Shown one piece after another: positions 33,965 to 44,773 of a stretch of DNA of 64,000 nucleotides. The notes under the pieces were generated by a model, which searched no databases, was not told the origin of the DNA, and saw only the letters and a program-made list of their open reading frames with translations. The stretch is from Suillus spraguei. Taxonomy: Eukaryota > Basidiomycota > Agaricomycetes > Boletales > Suillaceae. The DNA lies in assembly GCA_016800925.1 (NCBI GenBank), contig JABCPU010000379.1, positions 1 through 64,000 of the forward strand, given 5' to 3'. The number at the start of each line of letters is the position of its first letter. The stretch's first letter is position 1. Made by a program: the position numbers and the translations under genes.

Positions 33965-35850
33965 TCTGGGGATGGATGAGGTAGTGGGATCTCACCAAAA
34001 GTCTTCCTGAGTCTCTGGGTTGCATTGAGGTAGCAGACTAGGTGTTGGGTGGCTATAGGGTTGGCTAGAAGAAAGGGTAGGGAGGTGGCTTTTCAGCTGA
34101 GTGCGACAACAAGGGCATGATATTCATGATGATAGAAGGGGCAGTCCAGGAGGAGATGAGACACAGTTTCATTCATGCCCAGGCAATGTGGACAGTGCAG
34201 AGATGGAGCTTTGCCTATGCAATGAAGGTGGTGGCACAGCAGAGCATGTTGAGTGCATAGGGCCATATAGACCCCAGTCAGACACTTGGGGAAAGCGGTG
34301 GTTAGCTTGACAAAGGAGCATTGTAATAACTTAGGGTCAATATTATTAGTTTGATTGTAATGAGGAGATTTATGCCATAGTCTCTCCCAGCAAGTGTGTG
34401 AGTAAGCTTTGTAGGTGGTGTAGCGAACAAAGTCACACTGACCATGAAAGTGCCGTTTTACACAAGTGTCTCATTACTGTCTACAGTGGCTACCGAGAAA
34501 ACCCCTATAGCGAGCATTACCCCTTTTCACTTCACCGGTACTGTTTTTGCTCCATGGATCCTTGCCCCTTACCGAATCTCGCTACCGATGTCCTCCTGTC
34601 CATTCCATTTCTGTCTATGATCCATTGGTGCGTAGCATATTCGTTTCCACCATTACTAAAGCTACGGCAAGACTTACCTTACCTTCCGTGACACCACTTG
34701 CTCACTGCATGCCTCTTAGCTAAATATCTCTATCTCGCTACCGTTCTCGCTATGTATTCCGGCCATTCACGGTACATGTTAAAAAGGACTCTTCGCACAT
34801 TCCGGTACTTTTACTTTCCCTCTATGGTACACATGGTACTTAGGAATTGTCACCCCTACTGTCTCTTAAGAATTGTTTTACTGCTGCACGCACCACCGCT
34901 CTATACCGCTTTCCCGCGCTACACTTTCCCGCGCTTCATCGCTACGCTTCACCGCTTGTTTTACCACCAGTTTCCCACGCCTTGCCACAGTTTTTACCGC
35001 ACGCACTACCGCAGTTTTACCACTTTTGCTACTGCTTGTCTATCGCTTTCCCACGCTTACCGCTAGTATTACCGCAAGTTTCCCACGGACTGGAGGTCAC
35101 CGCTAGCATCTCGCTACCTCCGACGGCATTCTCGCACCACAGGTTGGGCAATATTGAACTATACTAACTTAGCATTCCCTTTAGGGTCGAACGTTCTTGC
35201 CTTCGCAAGTGAAGCAGACTAGGTAAAGCGCAAGACTCGCATACTAGCTCAGGCCATGGTTTATCTACAGCCCAGGCTAGATTGTATCTTTACAGCGGCT
35301 TTGAGTGCTGAGATGCTGAGTGGCATTGATCCGTACCAAAGGAAGTTGGGTAGACTTGCTACAGGGCTGTTATTGTGGCGGCCTTCCACTGCCTTCTTTG
35401 TGTGCTTGTCTGCCTCTTTGTTACCATGTACGTCAGAGTGTCCTAAAATCCATCGGACGGTGACCTTGAAGTCTCTGTGTTCCCTTGCAAGATCAGCTAA
35501 CCTGTCACAGAATAGATCAGTCAAGTAGGATCCTGGACATGGATGGAAGCCTTCACTGGATTGTATTGCAGCTTGATTGTCAACCAGGATAGATACTGGG
35601 AAGGTAGGGTCCACTTCTGTGGCTAGTAACTCAGCCGCTAGGTTCAGGCTGATGGCCTCTGCCTCGAACATGGTGTGTTCCTCGTCTGTTCCAAGATGGT
35701 ATTGAAGGGTTCTCGGTTTTTGACCTGCGTGAAATAGGGTTGCTGCGGCTCTGATCTTGCCCTCATGGCCCGAGCCATTGCTGTATATAGTGGCGACCTA
35801 TCCTTTGGATTCCTTCTCTGAGCTCACTGAGCAGCCCTTACCCTCCAGGA
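33965..35850 (-). pseudogene. LINE (non-LTR retrotransposon) RNase H fragment
   Basis: The minus strand encodes the RNase H end of a non-LTR retrotransposon, in two pieces split by the LTR at 34,419-35,294. The right piece (35,850-35,295) reads IYSNGSGHEGK, EHTMFEAEAISLNLAAELL, VSILVDNQAAIQSS and WILGHSDVHGNKEADKHTKKA; the left piece (34,418-33,965) continues with YKAYSHTCWERLWHKSP and a Cys/His stretch (HCPHCLGMNETVSHLLLDCP) typical of the region after RNase H in fungal LINEs. RNase H would remove element RNA after first-strand synthesis. The first catalytic Asp (SDGSG in the family) is Asn here, explained by CpG decay of GAT/GAC in a CGATGG context. An in-frame stop follows the Cys/His stretch. 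The reverse transcriptase is missing upstream. Confidence 0.75.
34419..35294 (+). mobile_element. Solo LTR family A, copy 4, in LINE
   Basis: TGTAGCGAACAAAGTCACACTG to TGTATCTTTACA, 876 bp. Target duplication GTGG (34415-34418) and GCGG (35295-35298). The LINE RNase H frame runs up to both edges. Confidence 0.9.
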
Positions 35851-37100
35851 TATGTGACTCACTCAGGCTGCGCAGTGCTTCATTCCCACTATGACAGTAG
35901 TTGGTGTTGTGTTTCTCACTGCGTATATTGATCTTAATCGTTGACTGTGCCTTTAGTTGTTATCAAGTCATTGGACTCTTCACTGATATTCCTACTGTTA
36001 TTTATGTTAATGATGAGTCAAGATTTCTCTGTGCTATCATCTTTTCTGCACGACTGCATCATGCTGCATTTTGTTTTCAATCATAATGGATCACCATGGA
36101 GTTGACATCTGGTCCTGCGTGCATTCCTACTACCAACAGTTGGTATAATTCTTAACAGACATTTTGACCGGTCTATCTAGCCTGAAGTATATTCCCACTG
36201 TCTTTTCTCCTTCTGCCACATCTTATATGGCTTTGAGACAGCATGACAATCATGTATGGTCTCATTATGATGATCAATATTATCACGACGGCTTGCAAAC
36301 TCTGTCCATGTTTGTACTGATCCTTGTTGCCCCTGTTGTGTGCAGAAGAGAGCAAAGATTCATATGAAGACTGCTGCTCTATGGAAAGCCAGACCACTGT
36401 GCTCTACTTCCAAGGCTTCCACTTCTCAGAACCTTCCTAGTAAGGTAAGTGCTTGTATTGGTTTCTGAACACCCTGTGTTAATGTGACATGTAGATTTAT
36501 TCCCGCTACCATAAGGAAGTGGGTTATATCGTGTTTTATGGGACATCATTCAATTCGATTGTCTTCCTGCATCTGTTGCTCTTGTCCTTGAATAGTATTC
36601 TTCTCTCGTCTTCTTCAATTGCTTGCTTGCTCAGCCATTTGGGCCCAAGTTTGCAGTTCACTGAAATCCCCATGGCCTCAGTGATTTATTGCCATGCTCT
36701 CACCACCAATGTTGAGTTTGAGGTCGTGTGAGGTCTCGATGTTATGTTTGGGATGAACTGCATTGCTGCGTGACCACCATTTTGTGGGAAGATGAGACTC
36801 CTGTCTCCAATCATCCATGTCTGGCCTTCAAGGTGGTGACAGTGTTTCACTGTCCTCATTTTCTAGTATCTGCTCATTTCCTTCGGTGTTTCCAGAAACT
36901 CTGTGTATACTTAGTGGTAATGTCAATCACATTGAACTTGCTGCTAATGATGGTCAATTAGAATTATCTTAGTCTTCATCCCTCGTCGGGGCAATTCTAT
37001 TGTTTCATAGACATTCAGACTCGAAATCTACTGTCCATGTCATCTTTTCGGGCAGTGTCAATCAAGGGCCCCATAAGTTTTCAACTTAGGATGAGTCATC
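35851..37100. other. No gene seen
   Basis: AT-rich to neutral DNA, T-rich on the plus strand, with open frames below 80 codons and no motif. The last 40 bases lead into the tRNA-like array. Confidence 0.4.
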
Positions 37101-37109
37101 AAGTGGGAA

Positions 37110-38790
37110 TTAAAGACTAGCCTGGCTAGTGTGGTTACCACAACAGAATCAAAATCTGTTTCTCTTGGAATACACAGGTTCGAAACCTGCTGAACTACAG
37201 TTTTTTTCTATCAGAATGCACTTTGACATTCATTCATGGACGATTTCTTCAGAAGTTCACCACAACTGGTCTTAGTCAGGTGGTTGCCACAACAGAATCA
37301 AAATATGTTTCTCTTGGACTGCAGGTTTGAAACCTGCCGACAACAAGTTTTTTTTCTATTGAAACACACCTTGACATTCATTCATGTATGGCTTCTTTAG
37401 AAGTTCATCGTAACTGGTCTTAGCTAGGCGGTTGCCACAACAGAATCAAAATCTGTTTATCTTGAAATGTGTGGGTTCAAAACCTGCTGATGACGAGGTT
37501 TTTCTATCAGAACACACTTTGATGTTCACTCATGGATGGTTTCTTTGCAAGTTCACTGTAGGTGGTGTTAGCCTGGTGGTTGCCACGACAGAATCAAAAT
37601 CTGTTTCTTTTGGACTGTGCAGGTTCGAAACCTGCCAACAACAAGGTTTTTTCTCTTGGAACACCTTAATATTCACCCGTGATGGTTTCTTTGGCAGTTC
37701 ATTGTAACTAGTCTTAGCCTGGTCAACACAACAGAATCAAAATCTGTTTCTCTTTCCTGTGTAGGTTCAAAACCTGCTGATGACAGCATTTTTTTTATCG
37801 GTGTGATGAACAAACTCACACTGAGCTTGAAACAGCGCATTTTCATATAGGTGTCAACCGGCAATCATTATCCTTACCCTTCGGCTTCACCGTCCTACTT
37901 TACCATGCATTTACCCCTATCTAACGGTATTGTTCCACACTCTGGAAGCCTCATTGCAGCTTAGCGGCTGTACTGCGGCAACTTTCCTGTGAAGCGGTGA
38001 TCTTCAGCAATCTCCGCAAACCCATTTGGCATTCTCAAGCAAGATTTACCGTCCGTCCTATGTCCATCTAGTCTCACCAGTACGTGATGTTTTGTAAACT
38101 ATAGTGCAGTCTTATTACATGTCTGCTGCATGTTAATCCTATCCCTTCTGTTTCCATAGCTATTCCTTAGTATAAAATTCCTAGGTACCTATACTCATTC
38201 CTTACTTCCCTCCTATAGTACACATGGTACTTAGGAATAGTCACCACTACTGTCACTATGAAATAAAGTCCTTTACTGAAGTCACTGTTTCCTTAAGAAT
38301 TGCTTTACCGCTGCACGCACCACCGCTCTTTACTGCTTTCCCGTGCTTCACCACTAGCGCTACTGCTTTCTCACGCTTCACCACTACACTACCGCTTGTT
38401 TTACCGCAGAAGTTCCCACGCTTACTGCAGTTTTACTGTTCATGCTACTGCTTGCTTACCACATTCCCACGCTTACCGCTAGTTTTACCGCAAGTTTCCC
38501 ACGGACCGGAGGTCACCGCTAGCATCTCGCTACCTCCGACGGCAGTCACGCACCACAGGTTGGGCTTTACTGAACTATACTAACTTAGCATTCCCTTTAG
38601 GGTCGAACGCTCTTGCTTTGCAAGTGAAGCAGACTAGACAGAGCACAAGACTCGCATACTAGTCTAGGCTGTGGTTCATCTACAGCCCAGGCTAGATTGT
38701 ATCTTTACATTGGAACACACCTTGACATCCACTCATGAATGGTTTCCTCAGAGATCCATCTTGACTGGTCTTAGCCCCTGTGCAAATTGT
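37110..38790 (+). repeat. Tandem array of five tRNA-Leu(CAA)-like units
   Basis: Five units with anticodon-like triplets at 37150, 37299, 37447, 37595 and 37738, i.e. spacings 149, 148, 148 and 143 bp. Each unit has an A-box-like TAGCCTGGTGG, a 5-bp anticodon stem ACAGA/TCTGT around the 7-base loop ATCAAAA (anticodon CAA, U33 present), a B box and T arm GCAGG-TTCGAAA-CCTGC, then a T run like a Pol III terminator and a conserved spacer with TTGACATTCATTC. The acceptor stem pairs poorly, so these are tRNA-derived repeats (SINE-like), probably not working tRNAs. The fifth unit is split by the LTR at 37,802-38,709. Confidence 0.75.
37802..38709 (+). mobile_element. Solo LTR family B, copy 4, in tRNA-like array
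   Basis: TGTGATGAACAAACTCACACTG to TGTATCTTTACA, 908 bp, the best complete family B copy. Target duplication TCGG (37798-37801) and TTGG (38710-38713). Without it the array spacer reads on as in the other units (GGAACACACCTTGACAT). Confidence 0.9.
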
Positions 38791-39545
38791 TGATGCAACA
38801 TTGATATTTTGGGGTTTATTTTATTTTCACTAAGCTAATGGACTGCGTGATACCTAGTGTCATTGTGAGCGGCATGTCTTGTTTGAGTCAGACTCAAATA
38901 TCCTCCACTCCTAGTGGGCATGTTCAATGTTGACTGTCCATGACAGTTTGCATCACATCTTTCATGTATATATTTTCAGGCTCCGTCCTCCTATGGTGGA
39001 GTAAGACTTACTTAGCAGATGGCTTTAGGCAGGGTTAGGATCATTGCCCTCTTTCTAACCTGCTTTGTCGTCTCACTAGGTAAGTTAATTGTTAGTATTC
39101 ATGTTACCCTCTTTCTAACCTGCCTCATCGTCTCGCTAGCTAGTATTTTGATTCACCCACCACTCCCTCCTCTTTGGTTGTAGCTAGCATTTGGTTTCAT
39201 CAGATTGTTTCTCCCTGAGATTTCTTTCCTTTGGGCTTGCTGGGATTTGCTTATCTTTCTGTTGGATTGTATTCGTAGTCTCCAATATCAGCCAAGCTCC
39301 TCAATTGTCAAGAAGCCAATCATTCATTATTTCATCAGTGTCCATGTACCTTCTGGAATTGTGTGAGGTCCATTAGTACTCCATGGCAAGTTGTGCCTTC
39401 GGACATGTTTGAAACATTAATTATATTGTGCTCTGCATAAACCCCCTCCTCTGAGTCCTCTCACTACCTTGATTGCAGTAGATTGCATAGCCAGTGAAGC
39501 TTCCTTGGCATTACACTGCCTTGGATATCTATGAACTGTTACAAT
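38791..39545. other. No gene seen
   Basis: Contains a local duplication of CCCTCTTTCTAACCTGC (39,048 and 39,107) and no credible coding sequence. Confidence 0.4.
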
Positions 39546-40020
39546 TGTTACGAACTGGGATGGTGTCACCAGCGACAGTGAAAAGACACAGGCGGTCTGC
39601 TGGGAAGTTCTACAATGTCCAAAAGAGGACAAGGTGAAAGTACAAGGAACACGTTCCGAGTACGATCAAGGGTTCGGCCTCAAAGACAAGTCTAAGAGGT
39701 TCTACGAGAATAGAGACTAAGACTAAGGAGTGCTTAGACTTAGAGACGATTCAAGACGACTTAGGTTGGAGACCTAAGCAAAGGATGTTCCAGGTAAAAC
39801 CCAGTAAGATTAAAGTGAAGTATACAAGCGTAATACAATGTGCTTAAATAGGCCAATATGTGTGCACGGACCAAGAGAGACGTGAGAAATGTAAGTGCAT
39901 ATCCAAAGAAGGAAGGCAACTATAGTACAGATGCATTGAGCATATGAGTCAGAGTCTTGTTACGTAATATACAAGTAAAGTAGACAGAGAAAATGAATAG
40001 GGGCACGTACGATTGTAACA
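39546..40020 (-). repeat. 3' LTR of minus-strand element E
   Basis: 475 bp; on the minus strand TGTTACAATCGTACGTGCCC to CCAGTTCGTAACA. A polypurine tract (minus strand GTAAAACGGGGG, 40,024-40,035) lies just upstream of it. Confidence 0.9.
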
Positions 40021-40052
40021 TTACCCCCGTTTTACATGTAAAGTCACTGACT

Positions 40053-41609
40053 TTACTCGTCCTGATTAGCATAATAAATGGGATCGTCGCTATACTCGTA
40101 GTCCTCATCAAGGAATGACCCATCCCTCATGTATGCGGCTTCTTCAGCACCGGCACATCGTTTGGAATCCCGCCTCTGTGCTGCTTGAGTTCGCTCATCG
40201 CGAAGCTGTTGTTCCCAAGAACGAAGTGCTTTGTAGAACCCGTCATCCTTCCAGATTAACGCAAACGGGGGAGTTCCAACTCTTTGAGGGCAGTAGATAG
40301 AAAGATGGGTAGGAGCATGTCGCAGACAAATTTGGCACTGGTAGTCAGGGCAATTCTTTTGCCGATGCCCGGTGATACCACAAACTTGACACTTCATATT
40401 CTCATCAGTGCTGGAGGTGGACATGCATAAGGGTGATGGCAAAATAATGGGTGTGGGACTAGTGGATCTGGCGCACTTCTTCCCCTTTCGTCGTGTCATG
40501 TGTTTTAATGCAAAGGCGTTGTCTCGCCTGAGCTGCGCCTGTTGTTTACAGGTGAGTGTGTACACGGACGTTGGGATGTCAGGAGTGGTCCCTCATTCAG
40601 CAACCACAAGAAGTTCATTAGGGGATGAAGGGGAGGTAATGCCGAAGTCTTTCACTAAGACCGGCGAGACAGGATCCATTGGACCAAATGATGATGGAAT
40701 GGACATGGGAGGATGAATATGGAGGTCACGAAGTCAAGGACCGAGTGTTACTAACTCGGCGACTGGAATTCCTAATACTTTTGCAGCTTCACACTGCTCT
40801 TCTGTGCAGGGCTCATACAGCCATGCAGGGTGATCGTGGGAGACTATAATGGGAGGCGATGAGGTTGATTGTTTGATAGGAGATGGGGTTCATGGAGAGG
40901 CAAGGTCAGCTTGTGTTTGTTGTAAATCTGTAATGGCTTCTTCGACTAGGTTTCTGGCTGCTCTTGTTTCAATGACTGATTGCTGAATGGTTTCGACGAC
41001 TACGTTGGTGAGCTGTCCAATCTCCTGGACAGCAGTATATAAGCCAGTAAAGGCATCAAGATTAGAATAGATGCACAAAAAAGAGGGTGGAGGGATAGGA
41101 AGTGGGTCTGTATCTCTTTGTGGAGAGGGAGGTCGAGCAACACCTGCTCGGCGCTCGGCCACGATGTGAATAGCTTCTTCAACATCGCTTTTAAAAGAAC
41201 GGGGAAGCAACAGCATTGCATAAGAACGAATATGTTTTTGTAAATGTAAGATGCGTTGACGATACGTAATTTCCGTGGTTTGGTTGATGTTGGTTTTGAT
41301 GAGAGCGGCGGTGCGAATGATGTTGACAAGGAGCAAGGCAGGGAAGGCACCTCTTGTGGTAAGGATTCTCTCAATCTCAAGAGCATGTCCTTCACAGAGA
41401 AGGGCAGCTTAAATGTAGGAGGTGTTGTCGATCTCGGTGGCAAGGGTTCCATAGTGTTCTGCATCAGAGTCAGAGTCATTGTTGGTAACGGTGACAGGGG
41501 TGATGTATGCAGTGGGGAAAGACATTTGAAGTGGTGTTAGTTTATCAAGTGCTTGTGCAATTTGATTGACTGAAGAATAATCAGAGGGAGTGTTGCTTCT
41601 TATAAGCAT
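40053..41609 (-). pseudogene. Post-integrase ORF with CCHC zinc knuckles
   Basis: A third coding region between integrase and the 3' LTR, in the sense direction. It starts at an ATG (41,609) that overlaps the integrase stop by about 29 nt in another frame (MLIRSNTPSDYSSVN..). Recognisable parts: HALEIERILTTRGAFPAL, a region rich in Gln and Glu (ETIQQSVIETRAARN..DLQQTQADLASP), and a C-terminal CCHC knuckle CQVCGITGHRQKNC followed by YQCQICLRHAPTHLSIYCP, ending YYANQDE. The plus-strand copy keeps the same layout (55,430-56,907). This copy has stops (one at 41,409 where the other has GAA) and shifts near 40,700. Zinc knuckles suggest nucleic-acid binding; the real role is unknown and I know no described function for it. 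Confidence 0.65.
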
Positions 41610-42560
41610 TCAAAATTTGAGCGGAGTTCTTCAAGTTCTTTTCTGGGAGCCATTCGTTATCTCCCGATGAATATCCTTTCCAGGAAACGAGATAACATTG
41701 ATGAATGCCGGTTCCTTTGTGAGAAATAATTGCTTCTACTTCATATTCTTCTTCTTCTTCAATGATGTCAGGTGGTGGTTCGGGGAAGTTCGGGCCATGT
41801 ACGTCTGTTTCACTATAGGATGATAAGATGGAAGCATGGAACATAGGATGAATTTTCCACTGCGGAGGGAGTTTGAGTGTGAATGTGATGGGTGATAAGA
41901 CATCGATGATCGGGAAAGGTCTGTATCGCTTTGGCGCAAGTTTCCTCGATGGGAGTTTGAGTCTAAGATTAGCAGCAGATAGCCAAACCTTATCTCCAAT
42001 CTTCCATGGAGTGTACTTTCTCCTCGAGATCGTTGGCCATTGTTTGCATCGCAATGTTATGGCAGGCGATTGCTTCTTCTCTTATCTTCTGTAGGGATCG
42101 TACTCGATCTTCTGCTGCAGGGACAGATGAGTCGGGGATCAGATGAGGGATGGCACATGGTTTGTATCCCATCATCAATAAAGGGTGATGCGTTTCTTGC
42201 ATCATGTTTTCGATGGTTATGGACAAATTCAGCAATTGGTAGATGTTCTACCCAATCTTCAGGGTTGTTGCGGCAATATATGCGTAGGTACGTTTCAAGT
42301 TCTTGATTAAGCCTCTCAGTCTGACCATCAGTCTGAGGGTGATAAGCCGTGGATGGGGCAATGATGTAGTCGAGAAGTTGGGCAAGCTCTTTAGAGAAGC
42401 GTGATAGGAATTGCAGGCCTCGATCCGAGATAACTTTGTCATGGAGTCCAAATCAGCGGTAAACGTGTTTCAAAAATAGTTTAGCAATGCCTTCGGAAGT
42501 GACGGTTTTCAGACAAGGAATAATAATTACCCCCTTCATAAGGCCATGGTCTACCATGAC
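41581..42560 (-). pseudogene. Integrase core end, C-terminus and chromodomain
   Basis: Integrase joins element DNA to the chromosome; the chromodomain guides it, in related elements, to modified histones. The first part (42,560-42,250) is frameshifted but shows the core's last segment ([20 protein letters not shown] in a composite of frames). The 157-residue frame 42,054-41,581 gives KIGDKVWLSAANLRLK, PIIDVLSPITFTLKLPPQWK, HPMFHASIL and a chromodomain (YEVEAIISHKGTGIHQCYL, VSWKGYSSGDNEWLPEKNL). The end overlaps the following zinc-knuckle ORF. Only the last frame is unbroken. Confidence 0.85.
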
Positions 42561-43540
42561 CATGATACTGTCAAAGCCTCCAGAACAGGGAGGTCAGTGA
42601 TAAGATCAACAGAGACCTGGGAAAAGGGGCAAGTTGCAGATGAGGGGATTGGAGTGAGCGGTGGGCGAATAGGATGTGTATCGGCTTTCATCTGCTGACA
42701 AAGGGCGCACCCTTCCACATATTTCCGAATGTAGGAGCCCATAGCGGGCCACCAAGCCTCACGTTTAACAAGCTCTTCTGTTTTGAATCTACCAGGATGA
42801 CCCGCGGTAGGATGATCATGATACCTTTTCAGGATATCGGAGCGATGCGCCGGTGGAATATAGGTGCGATTCTTAAAATAGAGGACGTTCTCCTCAATCT
42901 TCCAGTCAGAGAGTGCCGATTTCATAGGGGGAAGGCACATGCCATCAAGGGCATCAGACGCCGTCTTGAAGACAGGGTCGTCGAGGGGGTCAGAGGATGA
43001 CAGCACATCCTTCAAGTCGGTGTCAATAAGACGAACAAATAGAGCGTCAGGGAGGAGAGTCTGGTCTTCGTTATCGTCTTTACCGGAATCGTAGTCGGGC
43101 CGACGAGATAGTGCATCAGGTACGGCTAATTTAGTACCTGCAACGTGATGCAGTTCAATGTCATAAATAGACAAAATCAGTTGCCAACGTGCTTGGGCGG
43201 GTAAGCTTCTGTGCACTTCTAAAGTACAGGAGATTCTTGTGGTCGGTGAATACCAGGACGGGGTGTGGTTACCTTCAAGATAATGGCGCCATTCGTTTAG
43301 TGCCCGGATTACGGCAAGGAGTTCCCGATCGAAGATCTGATAATTGCGTTCTGTGGGGTTCAAAGACTGCGAAAGATATGCACATGGGTGATAAACACCA
43401 TTTTCATCAGTCTGCAGGAGAACTCCGCTGGTTGCTACAAGCGAAGCGTCGGTAGCAATAGCAAATTGTCGGGAAGGATCAGGGTTACGGAGTACCGGTT
43501 GGGATGTGAAGCGCCGTTTCAGTTCTTCGAAGGTGTCCAT
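42551..43540 (-). pseudogene. RNase H and integrase zinc-binding domain
   Basis: A 329-residue open frame. RNase H comes first (FAIATDASLVATSGVLLQ with its first Asp at about residue 31; [39 protein letters not shown]), followed after an acidic linker by the integrase HHCC domain (ILKRYHDHPTAGHPG.., then C-x2-C in GCALCQQMK) and the start of the core with the first catalytic Asp (VDLITDLP). The frame then shifts. It is joined to reverse transcriptase by another 1-bp shift near 43,580. In an intact element this would be part of one polyprotein. Confidence 0.88.
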
Positions 43541-43578
43541 ACATTCGGGTGACCAATCAAAGGTCTTATCTTTCTTTG

Positions 43579-44420
43579 TTAAATCAATAAGGGTCGAGCG
43601 ATGTCAGAATAGTGGGAAATGAACGTGCGGTAAAAGTTGCAAAAGCTGAGGAATGACCGAACGTCTTTTACAGATTTCGGGACTGGCCATTCGGAGATTC
43701 CCTTGGTCTTGGCGGTGTCCATAGCAACTTGTCTGGGGCAAATTATCATTCCGAGGTATTCCACTTCTTCTGCATCGAAGGTGCATTTCTCTGGTTTCAA
43801 GAACAGGTGTTCTTTTCGTATCTTCATCAAAACCCGTCTAGTCCATTCGCAATGTTCTGCCATAGTTGTAGAGAAAATCAGGATATCGTCCATGTAGATA
43901 ACCATCCATCCTTCATTTATTTCTTGTTGGAAGGTGCGATTCATATATGCTTGGAAGGTTGCTGGGGAATTACAAAGGCCAAAGAACATGACGTTTGTTC
44001 GAAAGAGGCCGAATTCCGTGGTAAAGGCAGCTTTCCACCTGTCATCAGGATGGATGCGAATATTGTTATAACCGGACCGAATATCCATTTTCGTAAAGAA
44101 CTGTGCGTTGTGAAGGCGTGCGACGAGGGAAATAGGGAGTGGAAGCGGGTAGGCTTCTTGACTGTCCAATCATTGATGTAGCGATAATCTTGACAGGGAC
44201 GCAGTTCTCCACTCTTCTTTCCCACAAAGAAGAAGCCACTGGCTTGAGGTGACTTCGATTCTGAGATGAATCCTTTCGCAACGTTTTCATCGATAAACAT
44301 TTTGACAGCAGCGCGTTCTTTTTCCAATAGCGGGTAAACTTTAGACGTGCGGGGAATAAAACCGGGTTTAGTATCGATCCGATGATCTATACCAGGGCGT
44401 TCGGGGGTAGTTTGTTCAAT
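43579..44420 (-). pseudogene. Reverse transcriptase domain
   Basis: Copies element RNA to DNA. Two overlapping frames (44,327-43,941 and 44,169-43,579) together give the whole domain, so there is a 1-bp shift near 44,150. Motifs: [69 protein letters not shown], the catalytic YMDD (residues 92-95 of the downstream frame) and [18 protein letters not shown]. All catalytic Asp are present, so the protein lost function only through frame damage. Confidence 0.9.
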
Positions 44421-44773
44421 CCGTCTTTAGCAAAGACGTCTGCGAAGTCGTGCAAATAACCGGGGACCAATTCTTCGAAAGATTTCCTTTTCTTTTCCTT
44501 CTCAGCTGTGGCGAATTCCTGAGCTTTGTTACTATATTTCAGAGGGGAAGAGGAATTGTGGAGTAGTTGGAGGATTGCTCGAGTTGGGAAGTTCCATCAC
44601 GTGTCAAAGGTGTATCCATGGATACTTCCTCTATGATCCTCATGCTGACTCCATCGGTATCATACTCCACAAGGAATTCTCCATCTCCAAGCTCATAGGA
44701 GGAAATTTCTCGCACTTCTGGTGCGTGCCAGACATCTGCATGGTGTTGAATTGGTCATCATCCTCTGTTGGGA

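Noticed and set aside
40408..40716. Plus-strand 102-codon frame within element E
   Set aside because: Antisense to the conserved zinc-knuckle ORF and not conserved in the second copy.
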